Assembly: GCA_036897445.1 (NCBI GenBank)
Contig: JAYMTL010000031.1
Location: forward strand, 1-64,000
Direction: 5' to 3'
DNA: 64,000 bases
DNA from: Pelargonium tetragonum
Taxonomy: Eukaryota > Streptophyta > Magnoliopsida > Geraniales > Geraniaceae
In this document: positions 1 to 12,560 of the stretch, in pieces
Layout: every line of letters begins with the position of its first letter
Position numbering within the stretch: position 1 is the stretch's first letter
Notes under the pieces: model-generated
What the model was told of the DNA's origin: nothing
The model's database searches: none
The model's input: the letters and a program-made list of their open reading frames with translations, nothing else
Translations under genes and position numbers: made by a program

Positions 1-178
1 CTCGGTTTTTTCTAAAGGAAAGTAGCTCTCATGTTCTATATTGTATTTAGTATTTTAGTTTCCAGATAGAGATAATAAAAAGAGGTTAAGGAGTCAGTAG
101 AGTTTTAGCCTGCTTTTTTAGTTGTTGGTAGTGTTACTCCTAGTGTAAGGTTAACTAAACGAATACTAGAAAGCCTTT
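1..178. other. Gene-free AT-rich start of window
   Basis: No open frame or RNA gene is supported. The segment contains GGTAGTGTTAC (127-137), the exact reverse complement of GTAACACTACC at 199-209 inside the following repeat. Together they could form an 11-bp stem with a loop of about 60 bases. Confidence 0.5.
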
Positions 179-254
179 CCTCCGGTACCCTTCGGTCGGT
201 AACACTACCCATGCTGTATTAAGTTTGTCTCCTCTTTTCTTTAACGATAAGAAC
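179..254 (+). repeat. CGGTCGGTAA-module repeat, copy 1
   Basis: This copy starts CCTCCGGTACCC, carries TTCGGTCGGTAACACTACCC (191-210) and ends with TTAACGATAAGAAC (241-254). The same succession, a CCTC box, CGGTCGGTAA and then AACGATAA, recurs on the plus strand at about 9.15 and 36.70 kb. The first two parts recur at 60.94 kb. Unlike the copies at 9.14 and 36.69 kb, it has no AATTACATTACCT core directly upstream. Its function is unknown. CGGTCGGTAA resembles a tRNA D-loop, but no tRNA folds here. Membership of the family is clear from aligned blocks; the outer boundaries are estimates. Confidence 0.6.
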
Positions 255-3015
255 AAGGAACAAGAGGCGCGGCAGCTCAAAAGGAGAACAACAAGTTAAC
301 AAAAGTTTCCTAGTCCTGTAAGGCAGCTTCGGAGTATGGGGGAAGTCTTGCTAAAAGGGAATTGCCTTTGTGTTCCTAAAACATATATCTAGAAACTCGT
401 AATTCTCCATAATAATTCTCAAACACATAGACACTAAACTTTCCAAAGCGTATACTCTATACCTCATATCAATTATGACTACTAGTTAAGAGTCAAATCG
501 GAATAAAGCTTTCGCAGCAATATGTATCGCAATATCCAGCTACTCAAAGGCATCTCGACTTTCGTGTACTTTAACTTTAAAGTTACTAGCTTTCAAGTTC
601 GTTTTTTTTTGAGATATAATAAAGGATTCTTCTACTATTTCTACTAACATGGATATTCTCAACTCTAACTCTAAAAGAGGTCTTCTTTCATTTGCTCAAG
701 GCCAGGGGGTTTAGCGCGCGAAATCAAGTAAGAAGAACTATAACTATAATAGACTTCTCTATATTTTCCAAAGTACTAACAGAAGGAGTAACCCTATACT
801 ATAAATTTGTATAGCAAGCCTTAAGCATTTATACCGTTTCCCAGTAATTCTAAAATGAAGTGTAGAGCTATCCCTATTTTATTTATAGCTAAACTACAGG
901 ATTTGTAACGATTCGTAAAAATTTTAAAAAGGGGGCTTGCTAGGTAGGGCGTACATAAAAAAACTCCAGTGTACTTACAAGGGACTCTTATATACAGCAC
1001 AACTAATGCTCAACCTCGAGAAAAGGAGAAATTCCTCCCAAATTAGGGTGTGTAAAAGCCCTTTTTTGTAACTATGATAGCATACTTAGGATCCAATCAA
1101 ATTAAGCTACCTTGGGGAAAGGGACTCCCTTTCTAAATGAAATTTTTCAACTAAGCGGCCCCTGTAGTAAAACTTTATCTAGACCTATTTTAGATTAATC
1201 CATTAGTTTTTCTTGAATTTCTTTCTAATTTTAAAAGAGCATCCTTGGGCTCCCCGGTAAGTGCCCAGCTATAGGGCAGCTCCCGCTTATAAATTTAAAG
1301 TGAAATTAAAAAATCTAGGTATATTAAGTTCACAACAAATTTAAGAAATACTACGTAGAATAGCACTTTTATATTAGGAGCAAGGTTAACCCGCTAACCC
1401 AAAGGGAAGAGAGCGGAAGCTCCCTTGTATAAAGATTAAGAATACGACTGAAGGTAAAACTTATAAGAATTCGAGTAAAAAGGCAAAATCAGGAGTTCTG
1501 GATAAGCTTCTGTTAGAACCAAGAATGCTTTTACAAAGGGCCTAGTACTTGAAAATGTGTTGTTAATTTTTGTTCTATTACTAGGGGGCTAGATCCCGGA
1601 TATTAGTTTTTATAACGGCATAATTTCACTCCTGTCTTATGATTCATCTACCTTGATAATTCTGATACAACTGTTTGTTTAGAAGCTCGACTACTACAAA
1701 TTGCCTGCAATTACGAATTTGCCAAAAAGGGTGCGCGAAGTGACTATATTATATAGAGAAAAATGTAGTTCAAAAATTCTGAGGGGAGTTTATCTAAAAG
1801 TTTGTTAAGGTTTTTAAGGGATACGCCGCAGCGCACAAAGCTGTGTTCTCTAATCTAAGACTCCCGTATAGTATAATCATATAGCTTTGACGAATATCTC
1901 TATTTATTTCCTTAACTTTAGCTGCCAAATTACTCTTATATGTATTCTAATCCTTTTTATGAAGCTAGCATAACTTCAGATATCCTTTTAAATTATCGAG
2001 TTGGTATTAGAAGCGGATACAATTACATTGCTCAACAGAGTGAGGCAAGGGTAGAGGTCGGTTAGCGAAAATACTAGTAGCTGGTATACTTTACTTAAAC
2101 TAATATACATTTATACATTGTCTTTCTATGGAGTTTTACTAATCGGAAGACGTAATAGGAGAATCCCAACTCCCTTAAAAATTTCTTAACATAATATCTG
2201 GATAAGGGGCCCCTAATCAAACCAAGGGGACTCCTTTTTGCATCAGGGAGCGGTATTCGCCAAGGAGTTTTAGTAGTTTACCCAGCTTCTAAGATTTAAA
2301 ACCCCGTAGTTACCAATTCTTGACTAGAATTGAGAACCTTTCAAATTAAATCAAAATCAGTCTCTCCTCATAGGATTTCGTAAGTGAAGCTTATCCGCTT
2401 ATTTATTATAGAGGCGAAGATGGCGGCGGGTAGATAATTTATAGTCAAGTCAAATAGAATTAATGTAAAGCTCTGTTTTTAATAAATAAAGTTTTCTCAA
2501 TTTGTTTGATAAAATAGCAAACTCGCTCTAATTAAAAAAGGATATATCTCACCCAAAGACTCTAAAATATTTGTCTACATTACATAGTGGAGTAAAGAAA
2601 AGACTTATATAATAGAATTCATTTTTCTTACTTTTTTACCTGTCGGTAATATTACAAACTCTAAATAAGGCAGTCTCTTAGCTCTAACTTATTCACCAAA
2701 GCTTTAAGTACGGTACTTGATCTCAGACTTGTACGAGAAATCCTTAAAATAGTAATATAAAAAAACAAGGGCATCTAACAGGAATTTTAGCTTGTAGGTA
2801 TTAGTTCAATTCTCTTTTCTTTCGTTCACCGTCCTTCCAATTTCAATTCATATAGTAGAAATTTGTTTTACAATGAAGTCAGTTATCTAACTTTTATTGG
2901 TTGGTATAAGCAAGTTGCCCTTGATTACTCTTCGGCCCAATCTTTTTTTATATCTAAGCGATTAAACTGCCAGCTTTGAGTCTACAATGCTAGTGTGCCC
3001 TTTATAATTACCCTG
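255..3015. other. Gene-free AT-rich spacer
   Basis: There is no credible gene. Every frame is closed within about 60 codons. The texture is short A/T homopolymers mixed with 6-8 bp palindromes. One notable site is TAAGGGGCCCCTAA at 2203-2216, part of a 15-mer (2202-2216) found again at 55542-55556. Confidence 0.5.
2202..2216. repeat. GC-palindrome 15-mer, copy 1
   Basis: ATAAGGGGCCCCTAA occurs here and, base for base, at 55542-55556. Its core GGGGCCCC is a perfect palindrome, extended by near-symmetric TAA flanks. An exact 15-base match containing eight G/C bases is not expected by chance in 64 kb at this composition. It may be a small mobile or recombination-derived GC cluster, but its origin is unknown. 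Confidence 0.55.
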
Positions 3016-3048
3016 CTCACGATTCCTTCTTTGAATGACAGGGAAGTC
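3016..3048. repeat. Diverged repeat pair A, copy 1
   Basis: This 33-base stretch beginning CTCACGATTCC and containing TTGAATGA aligns with 5155-5185 at roughly 80-85 percent identity with a short gap. The shared blocks are CTCAC, ATTCC, TTGAATGA and AGTC. On the minus strand the related copy at 5.15 kb is followed by GAGTTCAAA, a T-loop-like string. A tRNA-derived origin is therefore possible but not shown. Confidence 0.45.
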
Positions 3049-5154
3049 TTATAAAAATGACACGTTTCTATTTTTTGTATTATGAGAGGGAACCACCGCG
3101 TATTTTAAGTCCTTTATTGCCTCTTGATCTTGACAACGTCTTAGGTGTGTGCTTTTGCGTGTTTGGGAATTTTTGTATAATAGTAGCAAGAACTTATTAC
3201 AACTGCTAAAGTTAGTCTAACTCCTACCTTTTTTATAGGTTTGTACTTAATTCTTAAGATACGAGAGTCCCTTTTTTGACTTGATGAATTACCCAGAAAA
3301 GCTCTCATGTATAGATTCTTGATGTATCTTCTAGGAACTCCTAAAACCTTTTTCGAAAGAATACCCGATAGATTAGATTCCATACCAAATAAAGCGGATA
3401 TACTCCCAAGGTTTCCCCTTTGAAAGAGTAGTTAAAAGTCTAATAAAATTTCATAGTTAAACTTTACAATAGTATCTTATATTAAAGAAAGTTGAGACAC
3501 AAAAAAGGGTTCTAGTTATTTCATGCACTGAGTCCACTAAATCAAAGGATGTTTCATAATAGTTTCTATAGAGTAGAGACAGGAAGCTTGTTTAGGAAAG
3601 TTAATAAAGTATTCAGCTTTTACCTATTTTTATTTAAGTTCTTCCTAGAAATTTTTCTTTATTAGGCTCAGTTTCCTTAGAGCATAGTTTGTTTGTCCCC
3701 GGTCAGTCTTCTTACTTGTTATTATCCCATTAGAGGGGTGCTTTCTGAGCCAGCAAGTACAGTTCAGGTTTTTTCTATTGTAAGTTGATTCTCTCAGTCA
3801 GGCTCCTATACAACTCTAGAGGAAACCCTTTATCAAGATCTTTAATTTGATTATATATAAGTAGATACGAATCTTAATTCTAGCAATAGCTCAGTATAAA
3901 CACACGGAATCTAAAGTATAGACTCGATCTCAGACCAAAAAGAAGGAAAATGAAGCACTACTTCTCGCTGTATCTTTAAATCCTTTCTATAATATAAGAT
4001 ATATAGCAGTTCAAAGGAATCCTAAATTGAAATCTATGTTTTTGTTGCATGCTTAAATTTCCGTACAGATATAGTAAGATATATAGCTATTTAGAAGTTA
4101 TCAGTTATCTTTCTAGATGAGTACGACTCATTTTCAACAATTAGTGTTAATGAAAAAGGAACTCGTTTTCTCTTTCTTAGCAAAAAAATTTCAAGTAAGA
4201 AAGTTAAGCTTTGTTATCCCTAAAAGTTATAAGCATTTCTATAAAATAATGACATGTAGTGAAATCTTTCTATGTATATAGACTTTTTCATTAACTTCTT
4301 AACCCTCTTTTGGACTAAATTACAGAGTTAAGAAATAGAGAAGATATTACCTCATAAAGAAAGGTAGATTAACGGATTAAGATTACTAGCTAAACGGTTT
4401 GTCTCGCAAGAGCTTTAGTGCTTACGAAGGAAACCCGAGATTTTCTCCTTTTTGGACCCTTACTAGCTATTCTATTTGAGTTCTCGAGAAAGGATACCTT
4501 TTTAAAATTTCCTTTTAGTAAATAATATAAGGCGGGGTTTTGACTCTCTTTCGAGATATAAAATTCTACAGTTGCTTGAAGGCTATTTTTTTGCTGTGGG
4601 CTCCTTACAAGGAGAGGTTTGCGTTGTTTAATTATTAATCTTGACTTTGTATCATAGAGAACTCTTTTCTACGAAGACATGGGTTTACCTTAGACTTTTA
4701 AACCCGTTTTAACCGCCCTGCCAAAACTCTACCGAACTACACGGGAAGCACTTCTTACAGTATATAAACTACAAACTCTTTAGGGCTATCCTTAATTAAC
4801 TGTTTTACTATTATATCCCATTACTCATGATATAAACTTTAGCTTAAGCTCTTTTCGGCATTGCGGAGCTGAATTTGTCTTGTGATTCTAACACAGTAAC
4901 TCCTATTCTGCTTAGAGCTTCCTATCCTAGCTCCGATTCTCCTTCGTCAACCCACCCTATCAATCAATCCCTGTTGTAAGAGTCTCCCTTGTGTCTTCTG
5001 CACCTTTCCTACCTTGACCTTAAACCCCAGGTACCTACGTGGAGCTTTCGCTCAGTGTATATTGGAGCGATGCTGTCTCGGTTTCGTAGGCAAAATCAAG
5101 CTCGGAACACATAACACAAGAAAATTGAACCTAGTACTTTTGAACTCACGATCT
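3049..5154. other. Gene-free AT-rich spacer
   Basis: A minus-strand frame of 80 codons (3383 to 3141, with an ATG) lies here. Its length is expected by chance, no protein family is recognisable and no neighbour supports it. Nothing else is seen beyond short palindromes such as CTCGAG near 4490. Confidence 0.45.
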
Positions 5155-5185
5155 CTCACAATTCCGTCGTTGAATGAAAGGAGTC
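5155..5185. repeat. Diverged repeat pair A, copy 2
   Basis: This is the partner of 3016-3048, sharing CTCAC-ATTCC-TTGAATGA-AGTC. It lies inside the longest open frame of the window (94 codons, minus strand, 5336 to 5055, opening with TTG). That protein is unrecognised and shows no domain, so I treat the frame as chance. On the minus strand, GAGTTCAAA (5144-5152) follows the repeat, giving it a faint tRNA-like look without a foldable cloverleaf. Confidence 0.4.
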
Positions 5186-8100
5186 GGCTAATAGACACTT
5201 CATTACTATTCCTGACTGATATTAGCATTTGACTACTTCTATATTTAAAGTAACGGGAATTCCTTTCTTTATATAAGTCATTTTCATCTTGAAATTCTTT
5301 GTAATTTTGTAGCTCTCGCGTCACTAAAATAGTCAAGTTTATTGTTTTTCTATATAGCGCGATCCTGCTTTTGAATAAAAAGTAGGAGACCCTCTAACTG
5401 TGAAAGCTCTATTCTTCCTATAAGAATTAAGTCATGTACTTTGTTTCATATTCCATATATAGCCTTGGTGTTTGTTATTAAAGAAAGATAAAGTACAATT
5501 TCTTTTAGGAGTTTCCTTTTTTGGGTTGGGGTTGGGTTTGTAAGTACTTAATGATAATTATCTCTCATTTTTTGTGGGTATAAAAATGGAACAAGTTCGA
5601 AGTAATCAGATGCAGTAAGGGTCTATAACTACTAAAATGAATTTTTAACAAACTCCACAAGTGTTTTTATGCTAGAGTAAAGTAATCCCGGTAACAGGGT
5701 TTTCCTTTATGGAAAAGGCGTTGGATTTCCTTTACCCAAGAGCCGAGCCTGCTGAGCGATGAAACATCAGTCCTAATTCTTAGTGGGATTCTCCTTTTTA
5801 ACAAAAGGAACCTTTATCATAGAATATGAAATGTAATTATATCCTCGCTCATATTTATATTTACTGTAACTAACATAATAATCAAAACTTCCTTTCGTGT
5901 CTGAGTTTAAAAAGTAGTCTAACTCTATCCGCATTAGGAGTATCCAGTATTCACTAAGTTATAAAGATTTTTGAATAATACGAAAAACTTCTTATTTTAC
6001 GGGCATGCCAAAAGAGGTATCTTCCGTGTATTCTTGACTTAGCTCCAGTATTAGTAATTATTTACGTGAGACATAAAGACTTCTATAATATAGGATACAA
6101 GGGGGTCCTACTTGATTGAGCGATCTCTGATTCTTGGGACTCATTTCCTAAATCCACTTTTCTGAAACATACTTTGTTACCAAATATTTAATTATCAAGA
6201 TACTTGTTATACATACTTATCAATAGCTGGTCATAAATTTTGGATTTAATAAAAGCCTGGGTCCTCCAGTTGAAAAATTCACAGACACGACGTTCGAGAA
6301 GATTTAATTTAAATTAAGGGCTATCCTTCTTTACTTACGACTAAACCGGCGCTAGACTAGGTCTAAAAGAACCTTTCAAAAGCAGTCGGGAAAATCTTAC
6401 GAAACTAAAGCGCCCCGCCGTGTTTATATTTGATTGCATTAATACTTGGATTTGAACAGTTAACATAAGACTTTGTTTGTCAAAGATAGTCCTACTCTGA
6501 ATAAATTACCTAGGTTTGTTCAACCTACGCGTGCATACTAAAAAGGTTATTCCCTATTTCTTTCTCCTTTTCAGTAAGGGTCCCCATGTAACACCTTCTT
6601 GTTTTAATCGTGCTTATTCATAGAATTTTCGGCGAAGTCTACTTTTTCTCTTCGTCCCATAGCAGCCATGATTGCTATTAAATAGCTTATACGATACCGA
6701 CGAATCATAGTTTGACATGACATGGGGTATATTAAAGTTATAACTATGCAAAGGATTCTCTTTTATTATAATTGGCTTTTTAGTGAACCTCAAAAAACTA
6801 ATATAATAGTATTTTGTACATCGAAGTTTAGTTACTTTGCACCATTACCTGAATGAAGTCTTAATTAAAGTAATGACATTTCTTTCCTCATCTATAATTA
6901 AATTCTATACCGTGCCCCTTACGCCGGACACCCCTATCTTGACACTTTCGAAACTAAAAGTCAAATGAATATTAAACTTCGCCGGGGTGTATAAAGCTTG
7001 TAAGCCTTTCATAAGTTACTATATTCTTTCTTAAAAATTTTGGAAAAGTATAGGATTTTAAAACTAAGGTTAACCGGCAAATTTCTTTTTAGAAAAAGAT
7101 ACAAGATAGATAAAGTGCATAGGGCTGCAAAGTTTTCTATCATTGGACGCTTTTCTAAGAAGGCTTCTTCACATAAGCATTAGTAACTTAAAATTTCATA
7201 AGCTATACTAGCTCCTTCAGCCCTGGATAATCTAGATTAAAATGCTAAAAGTGTGATTGAAACTTGTGAAATTCCTTATCTTTCCCAATCCTTGTTACAT
7301 ATAATTAAAAAGATGAGCGGCCTATATACACTAAAAATCAGTGGATTTTTACTAAGCGCGTGTCCCTGCAATACTTTATAAGTTGTTGTTCTTAACCCTT
7401 ACCGAACGATAAAAATCTTAGGAAGCTATAATTACATTATTTTAGCTACTATTCAAAAAAGCCATTTTTATTACAAGAGCATAACCCCTAATAATATAAG
7501 AATTTTCCATTACTTATAAAAAAAACTACAGCTATACAAAAGAGGTATAGGTATGCTATTGTCCTTTACTAGATTGTCATATGTTGAGGACTGCCCTTAC
7601 TAAATTAGAATAAATGAAAGAATTATGAATATTCTAGGGAATTTTGGGTGTATAATTATAATGTATATAAACTATCAGAATAGTAGTGGGTTTTTTGGCT
7701 TAAAGCGGATCATGTCCCAGTAAGATAAGACTACTATAAAAAGAAAATGAGAATTGGTTAGTAAACTTAAAATTTTTGGGCGAAATAGGGCGATCTGTTG
7801 TGAATAATAAAGGAGATTCTCTCTAGAAAATAGTGCTGCAAGCCTAAGAATAATATAGCGAACTCCAAACATCTGCAAATGGGTTTCGTGAAATCACTTA
7901 GATAGAAATCCTTAATTTGGCTAGGAATAAGCTATTGTATTAGAAACTGTTAAAGTGCTTTAAAGGACTGCATTTCAAAGCACCAAACTGTTTACAAGGA
8001 TGTCAAAGGTTCAACTCGGTTGGGGAGGCTTGGTGACTTTTTCAAAATAACAAGCATCAAGGATCCTGAAGCTTTAGAATTTTGTTTCTCTTTTTTATTT

Positions 8101-9139
8101 TCAGTTAGAACTCCTATTTGAAAAACAGAAGATTCATAACACAAGTAAATTAAGACTCTTCGGCCTCGGCGATCCCTAGACTTCTACAGGAGATACTAGG
8201 CGGTAAATTTCCATCGAGAAATTGTAGTTCGAAAAGAGACTTTGAATTTCTAAGTTACAAAGAATCCTTAAAAGTCTTATACTCTTTTTCTCTACCAAGC
8301 CCCTCTCTCAAAGCAACACCCTTAAACTGGCTTAGCTCTCTCTACAGAGGGTTAACCTAACACCTCCTTTCGCAAGGAATTCCTTTAAGAGTAACATATT
8401 GCAGATCTTACTGCATTTCCTTATTTCTAGGTACCCTATACAAAAAGTTCCTTATTGTCAGGCCACCCTGCTTAAAGTAGTCCTCTTATTTAAGAAAGAT
8501 TTTAGCTCAACATTCGGTAAGAAACTCTAGAAAAACTTTATCTTTTACTTTGTGTTTTTAAAAGAGATTTTAGTCCTTGATTTGTTTAGAACCTACTGAA
8601 GTCTCTCTCTATCCGAAGAAGGAAAACTCAGGAAAACTTCATCTTATAGACATTGACTACCTTTTTCTATAAGTATAGGGATTTAACTCAGGAAACCGAT
8701 CCTATAAACAAAAAGAGGTCCTATTCATTTTACAGTAGTAGAAAATGGAACAACCAAAAAAGGTTTCTCTTATTAGAGGTATCAATTTCTAACCTTTTTT
8801 TGAATAAAAATGTAGGATGACTATAGCTGTGAAAGCTTTGAATTCCTTGCGTTGTTAGTTAGCAAATTAAAGTAGGTAATAGAAAAACCCTAAAGCAGAG
8901 GGTTCGTTAACAGATAGCTATGTTACTAGTCCGTGGTAAGCTAAAAAGGAAGGGTTTTTGTCTGATTTCATCCTCAATCTCTGTATTTGTTAATCTTTGT
9001 TAAAAGTATTGACTTAAAATGTGTAATTAAAATTTTCTTGGAGATTAAGTTAGGATAAAAGCTTTTTCGATAAAGAAAATGAAAGTCTGCTTTTGCTGCT
9101 GTTGGTTATAGTGTAAAGCTTGACTATCAAATACTATAC
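5186..9139. other. Gene-free AT-rich spacer
   Basis: No gene or RNA is supported. One minus-strand frame of 67 codons at 7878-7675 starts with ATG but is not distinguishable from chance. The segment has the window's usual texture of A/T runs and short palindromes. Confidence 0.5.
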
Positions 9140-9248
9140 TTAATTACATTACCTCGCAAAGCTTCGGTCGGTAAGAGTGACTTACCACTACACTATTCAG
9201 TTTGTTTCTTGAACGATAAACCCATAGAACCCGAGGTAATGCAATTAA
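9140..9248 (+). mobile_element. 109-bp element with 17-bp terminal inverted repeats
   Basis: The left end TTAATTACATTACCTCG (9140-9156) and right end CGAGGTAATGCAATTAA (9232-9248) are inverted repeats with one mismatch. The interior carries TTCGGTCGGTAAGAG (9163-9177), a GGTAAG/CTTACC mini-hairpin (9170-9186) and GAACGATAAAC further on. The same interior blocks recur at 0.18 and 36.70 kb, and the first part at 60.95 kb. The ends recur alone at six other sites. There is no coding capacity and no obvious target-site duplication. It resembles a MITE or an organellar double-hairpin element; which of these it is remains inference. This is the only copy with both ends facing inwards. Confidence 0.65.
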
Positions 9249-10373
9249 AGAGAATATCTATACTATCTATTAACTAACTCTTAACTCTTAAAAAACCCCT
9301 TATTGTAATGTAAAAACAGGAAACTTCTTGACTAGTCAAATTTTATCCTTGGAATTATTACAGTGTAATTTTCTGTTGTCAAAAAAATCCACGAACTTTT
9401 GCCTTACCCTTATTGCGATATTGAATGAATACTTCTCTCATTCACCAATTCACCCTTCCTCATTGCTACTCACACTCCCGCCCCACTTTCTAGCCTCACA
9501 TTATATCCTAGGCTTTATGTCCCTTAAGTTTAGAGGATTTAGTTGGCTACTACGAGGGCTGTTTAGTTAAGATTCTAAACGGTTGCTTATGTTTTACTCT
9601 CTTAAATTGCATCCGTTTTATCTGTTTTAATGAACAATCTTTAAGAAAGTCTTTCTTATAAAAAACACTGAACTAAAGCGCTTTAACCTATATTAAATGA
9701 AACAAGCTTGTCTTGTCCTATTTTTTAGAAGTATAAGCTTGGCTTTCGACCCTCGTTAGTAGCTTGGTAAGTTTGGTATAAATAAGGAAAGCCCGCTTAG
9801 TATCTAGACGTAAGACAGGAGGACCCATAGTACTTCTTTAACAATGGACTTTGGATGGCGGTAGTTAGATGTAAGGAAAGAGCAGCCTAAAATAAGGGCA
9901 CGTATCCCATGTATGAATTTTAGCCTACTTGTCCTAGTCCTTTGCTATATCCAAATTTCTTCTTTAGAATAGATAAAAGCTAGCTAAAATTCTTTCAGTG
10001 CCTTAGATTATTCCATTTTTTGTAGCATCCATAGCTACTTAACTAAGAGGGGTTTCTTACTCTGGATATTCTAGTAATTGTACTAATCCACAAAAGCTTT
10101 ATTTCACAATCCATAATAAAATAGAAAGTCAACTCAACCTAGAAAAAATTGAAAAAGCTTATTGCCTTTTAGTAGGATATATCTAAGGAAGTTTATTAGT
10201 ATATACACTCCACCCTTCTTGCTCTTCATGATAGTTAGACTCTTCTTAATACCTTTCTTATGGAAAAAACCGGGGAGTAACTCAATTACTGAATAATTTC
10301 TTTCTTAAAAGGGTTATACTAAAGCATATTGGATGCAAGTCAAATTCTCTATATGTAGATAACCAAAGCAACC
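9249..10373. other. Gene-free spacer
   Basis: A plus-strand frame of 80 codons (9328-9570) lies here, opening with TTG. Its predicted product is leucine- and serine-rich with no recognisable family, and its length fits chance. I see nothing else. Confidence 0.45.
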
Positions 10374-10419
10374 AGGATAGAATAACCAGGAGCTGGGGTA
10401 CCTGGTTATTCTATATCCT
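10374..10419. repeat. Long hairpin, 17-bp stem
   Basis: The left arm AGGATAGAATAACCAGG (10374-10390) pairs with the right arm CCTGGTTATTCTATATCCT (10401-10419). The only irregularity is a 2-base bulge on the right. The 10-base loop is AGCTGGGGTA. This is the longest near-perfect hairpin I found. No T-run follows directly and no gene precedes it, so a terminator role is unsupported. It may be an RNA-stability hairpin or a palindromic insertion. Confidence 0.75.
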
Positions 10420-12179
10420 TTTGGAAGTTTTTTAGCTTTAATAAGGTGGAATTTTATAGTAGTAGACTTTGACTAGGTATTCTAGTTTCAATCTTTCTCA
10501 GCCTAAGGAGCACTCGTTACGAATAGACTTCTAAAAAGCCTAACAAATCTGGAACGAATAGGACATATCTTAGTAATACAAAACCTCTTACGGAAATCCG
10601 TTAACACCTTCTGTCTTATTCTTATTTCGGTTATACTTCTACTTAGCTACATAATGATGTGGCGAAGTACATTACTCTCTAAACTCTTAAAAAATTTCCA
10701 CGTTAGGGCTGCCTTGAAGTTTTCATGAAATAAAAAACTCCTCTTTTGGATTTCTACTTATAAGGATAAACTTTCTTTTTATCTAAGTAAAGAGTAGCCC
10801 TTTAAATAGATATTCAAAAGTCCCTCTAGCTGAAAATTCATTCCAGTCCTATTTTACTGCAGTCAAGAAAATAGGAACCCAGTTACCGGGCTGAAGTTCC
10901 GCTTATGGGTTGGGTACTCTGTTACATGGTAAATCTAGAACCGGTGTAAACACAAAAACTTTCCTAATTATTTCCTAGACCTATAATAAATTAACTCGGT
11001 CAGAGGAGACTAGGTCAAATAGCATTAAAATCCAAATAAACTAGGACTTTCTATTATATAAAGTTAGCATACTTAGGAGTTCAATTTAGTTTTCAGGTTT
11101 TGTTTATAACCATAAGTTTCTTTATTTATTTGTACCTACGTGTTATACCAAGTCAAATTAAAGGGATATCTCCCATATTCTAGCAGCTCCTACTCCCATA
11201 AGGGTTGTCCCTTAAGATTCCAACGAAACAATTTTAAGTAAAGAGGATACTTTTCTCTATTAGCTGTTGTCTTAGGAAAGTACTTTCAAGGGCTATCAGC
11301 CCCTTTTTTAGGTATAACTTGTACTCCAAACTCTTTATTATCCTTATCGATCGGAATTAGAAAAAGAAAGACTTTATGGTCCCTCACTTACAACCTAGAA
11401 AATCAAAGTTAGTAAGGAATAGGGAAAAATCTAAGTAATAATAATAAGGTGAGGGGTTAATCTTGGCGGATGGATATTGCTAGGGAAAGGGTTCCTGTTT
11501 TATAGTATAAAGGAAAGATTATATCTACTCTATTCTATTTGGTTGAGGTAGTTAGAGGCTTCACGGATATCCAGGGGAATTTGTAATTACAAGCTTTGCC
11601 GGTAGAAAGAAACTTAGTAACTAGGGAGGCATGTCCCAAAAAGATTTACGGATTAGAAATGAAGTATTCTTTAAATTCCATTAACCGCTCAAAAAAGGGG
11701 CCCGTTTACTTGTGGGTGAAATATCTTTATAAAATTCTAAGAGTTTTTAGCCCTCTCAGGCTTTTGGGCAGGGATTTAGACTTCTTCAAAATTAGCTCTG
11801 TCTCAGTCACATATCCGTTATTATAGTATAGTTTTTCCTGTAAGGGTTTTTATGCACACAGTACCTAGTTTATAAGCTTTTACAATTTGTTCTAAGAGAG
11901 GGTTACGCAATAAAAAATGACTAAGATAGGAGACTAAAGCTCGGGTCTAAGTTTCTTTTTCCTTCTTTTTAGAAAGCTCTAGAGTCGATACTCTATTATA
12001 TATATAAATTAAGGTTGCCTTGTTTGATAAATAGAGGCGCTTTGAGGAGACCCCCTTTGGAGTTAATAAGTTTCTTCTCTAGGTTTTTGCGGCACTCCTT
12101 GGTTATAGGTAGCCAATTCCTGCCTTTTCATTTGGGGTTATAACAAAGGGTTATACTCTTTTCTGTAGTATCAAACCAA
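10420..12179. other. Gene-free AT-rich spacer
   Basis: The only frame of note is 76 codons on the plus strand at 11596-11826, opening with TTG and showing no recognisable product. A GGGCCC site lies at 11698-11703. No RNA gene is seen. Confidence 0.45.
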
Positions 12180-12560
12180 GTTGTCATTGTAAGACTTGGC
12201 CCATTAGTTCAACTCTTTCTGCATCCATTAGCTATACTTACTTTCTTATTAGTAGCCACCGGTCTTGGCCTGCACCTGGAGCTAAAATCTTGCTCTTAAA
12301 CTTCAAACCTATTTCCCTGCGACTGGCTTTCTTACTCTTATCAAAACCCTCTTATGGACTTCTGGAGCTGTTTTCTTAATCCTAACTTTATTACAGCCAC
12401 TTAACTGAATTTCCTTAACTTAGAAAGTGGAACTAGAAAATTTGAAACAAATTCTTATTCCTCGTTCCTCGCATTGTGACACTTACTTTAGGTTTGTTTT
12501 CCTCTAGCTATTCTTATCTAGCCTCTATCCTACGTCTGCGTACTAAAAAAACACTAATCA
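12180..12560 (-). repeat. Low-T island (minus orientation)
   Basis: The plus strand is C-rich and G-poor (about 35 C to 14 G in two sampled lines), with few homopolymers, unlike its surroundings. TTATGGACTTCTG (12352-12364) is the exact reverse complement of CAGAAGTCCATAA at 57586-57598, in another island. I read this as a diverged member of a dispersed purine-rich family. No protein is recognisable. Confidence 0.45.

Noticed and set aside
5055-5336. Longest open frame, 94 codons, minus strand
   Set aside because: It opens with TTG, shows no recognisable domain and overlaps a diverged non-coding repeat. Its length is expected by chance in 64 kb.
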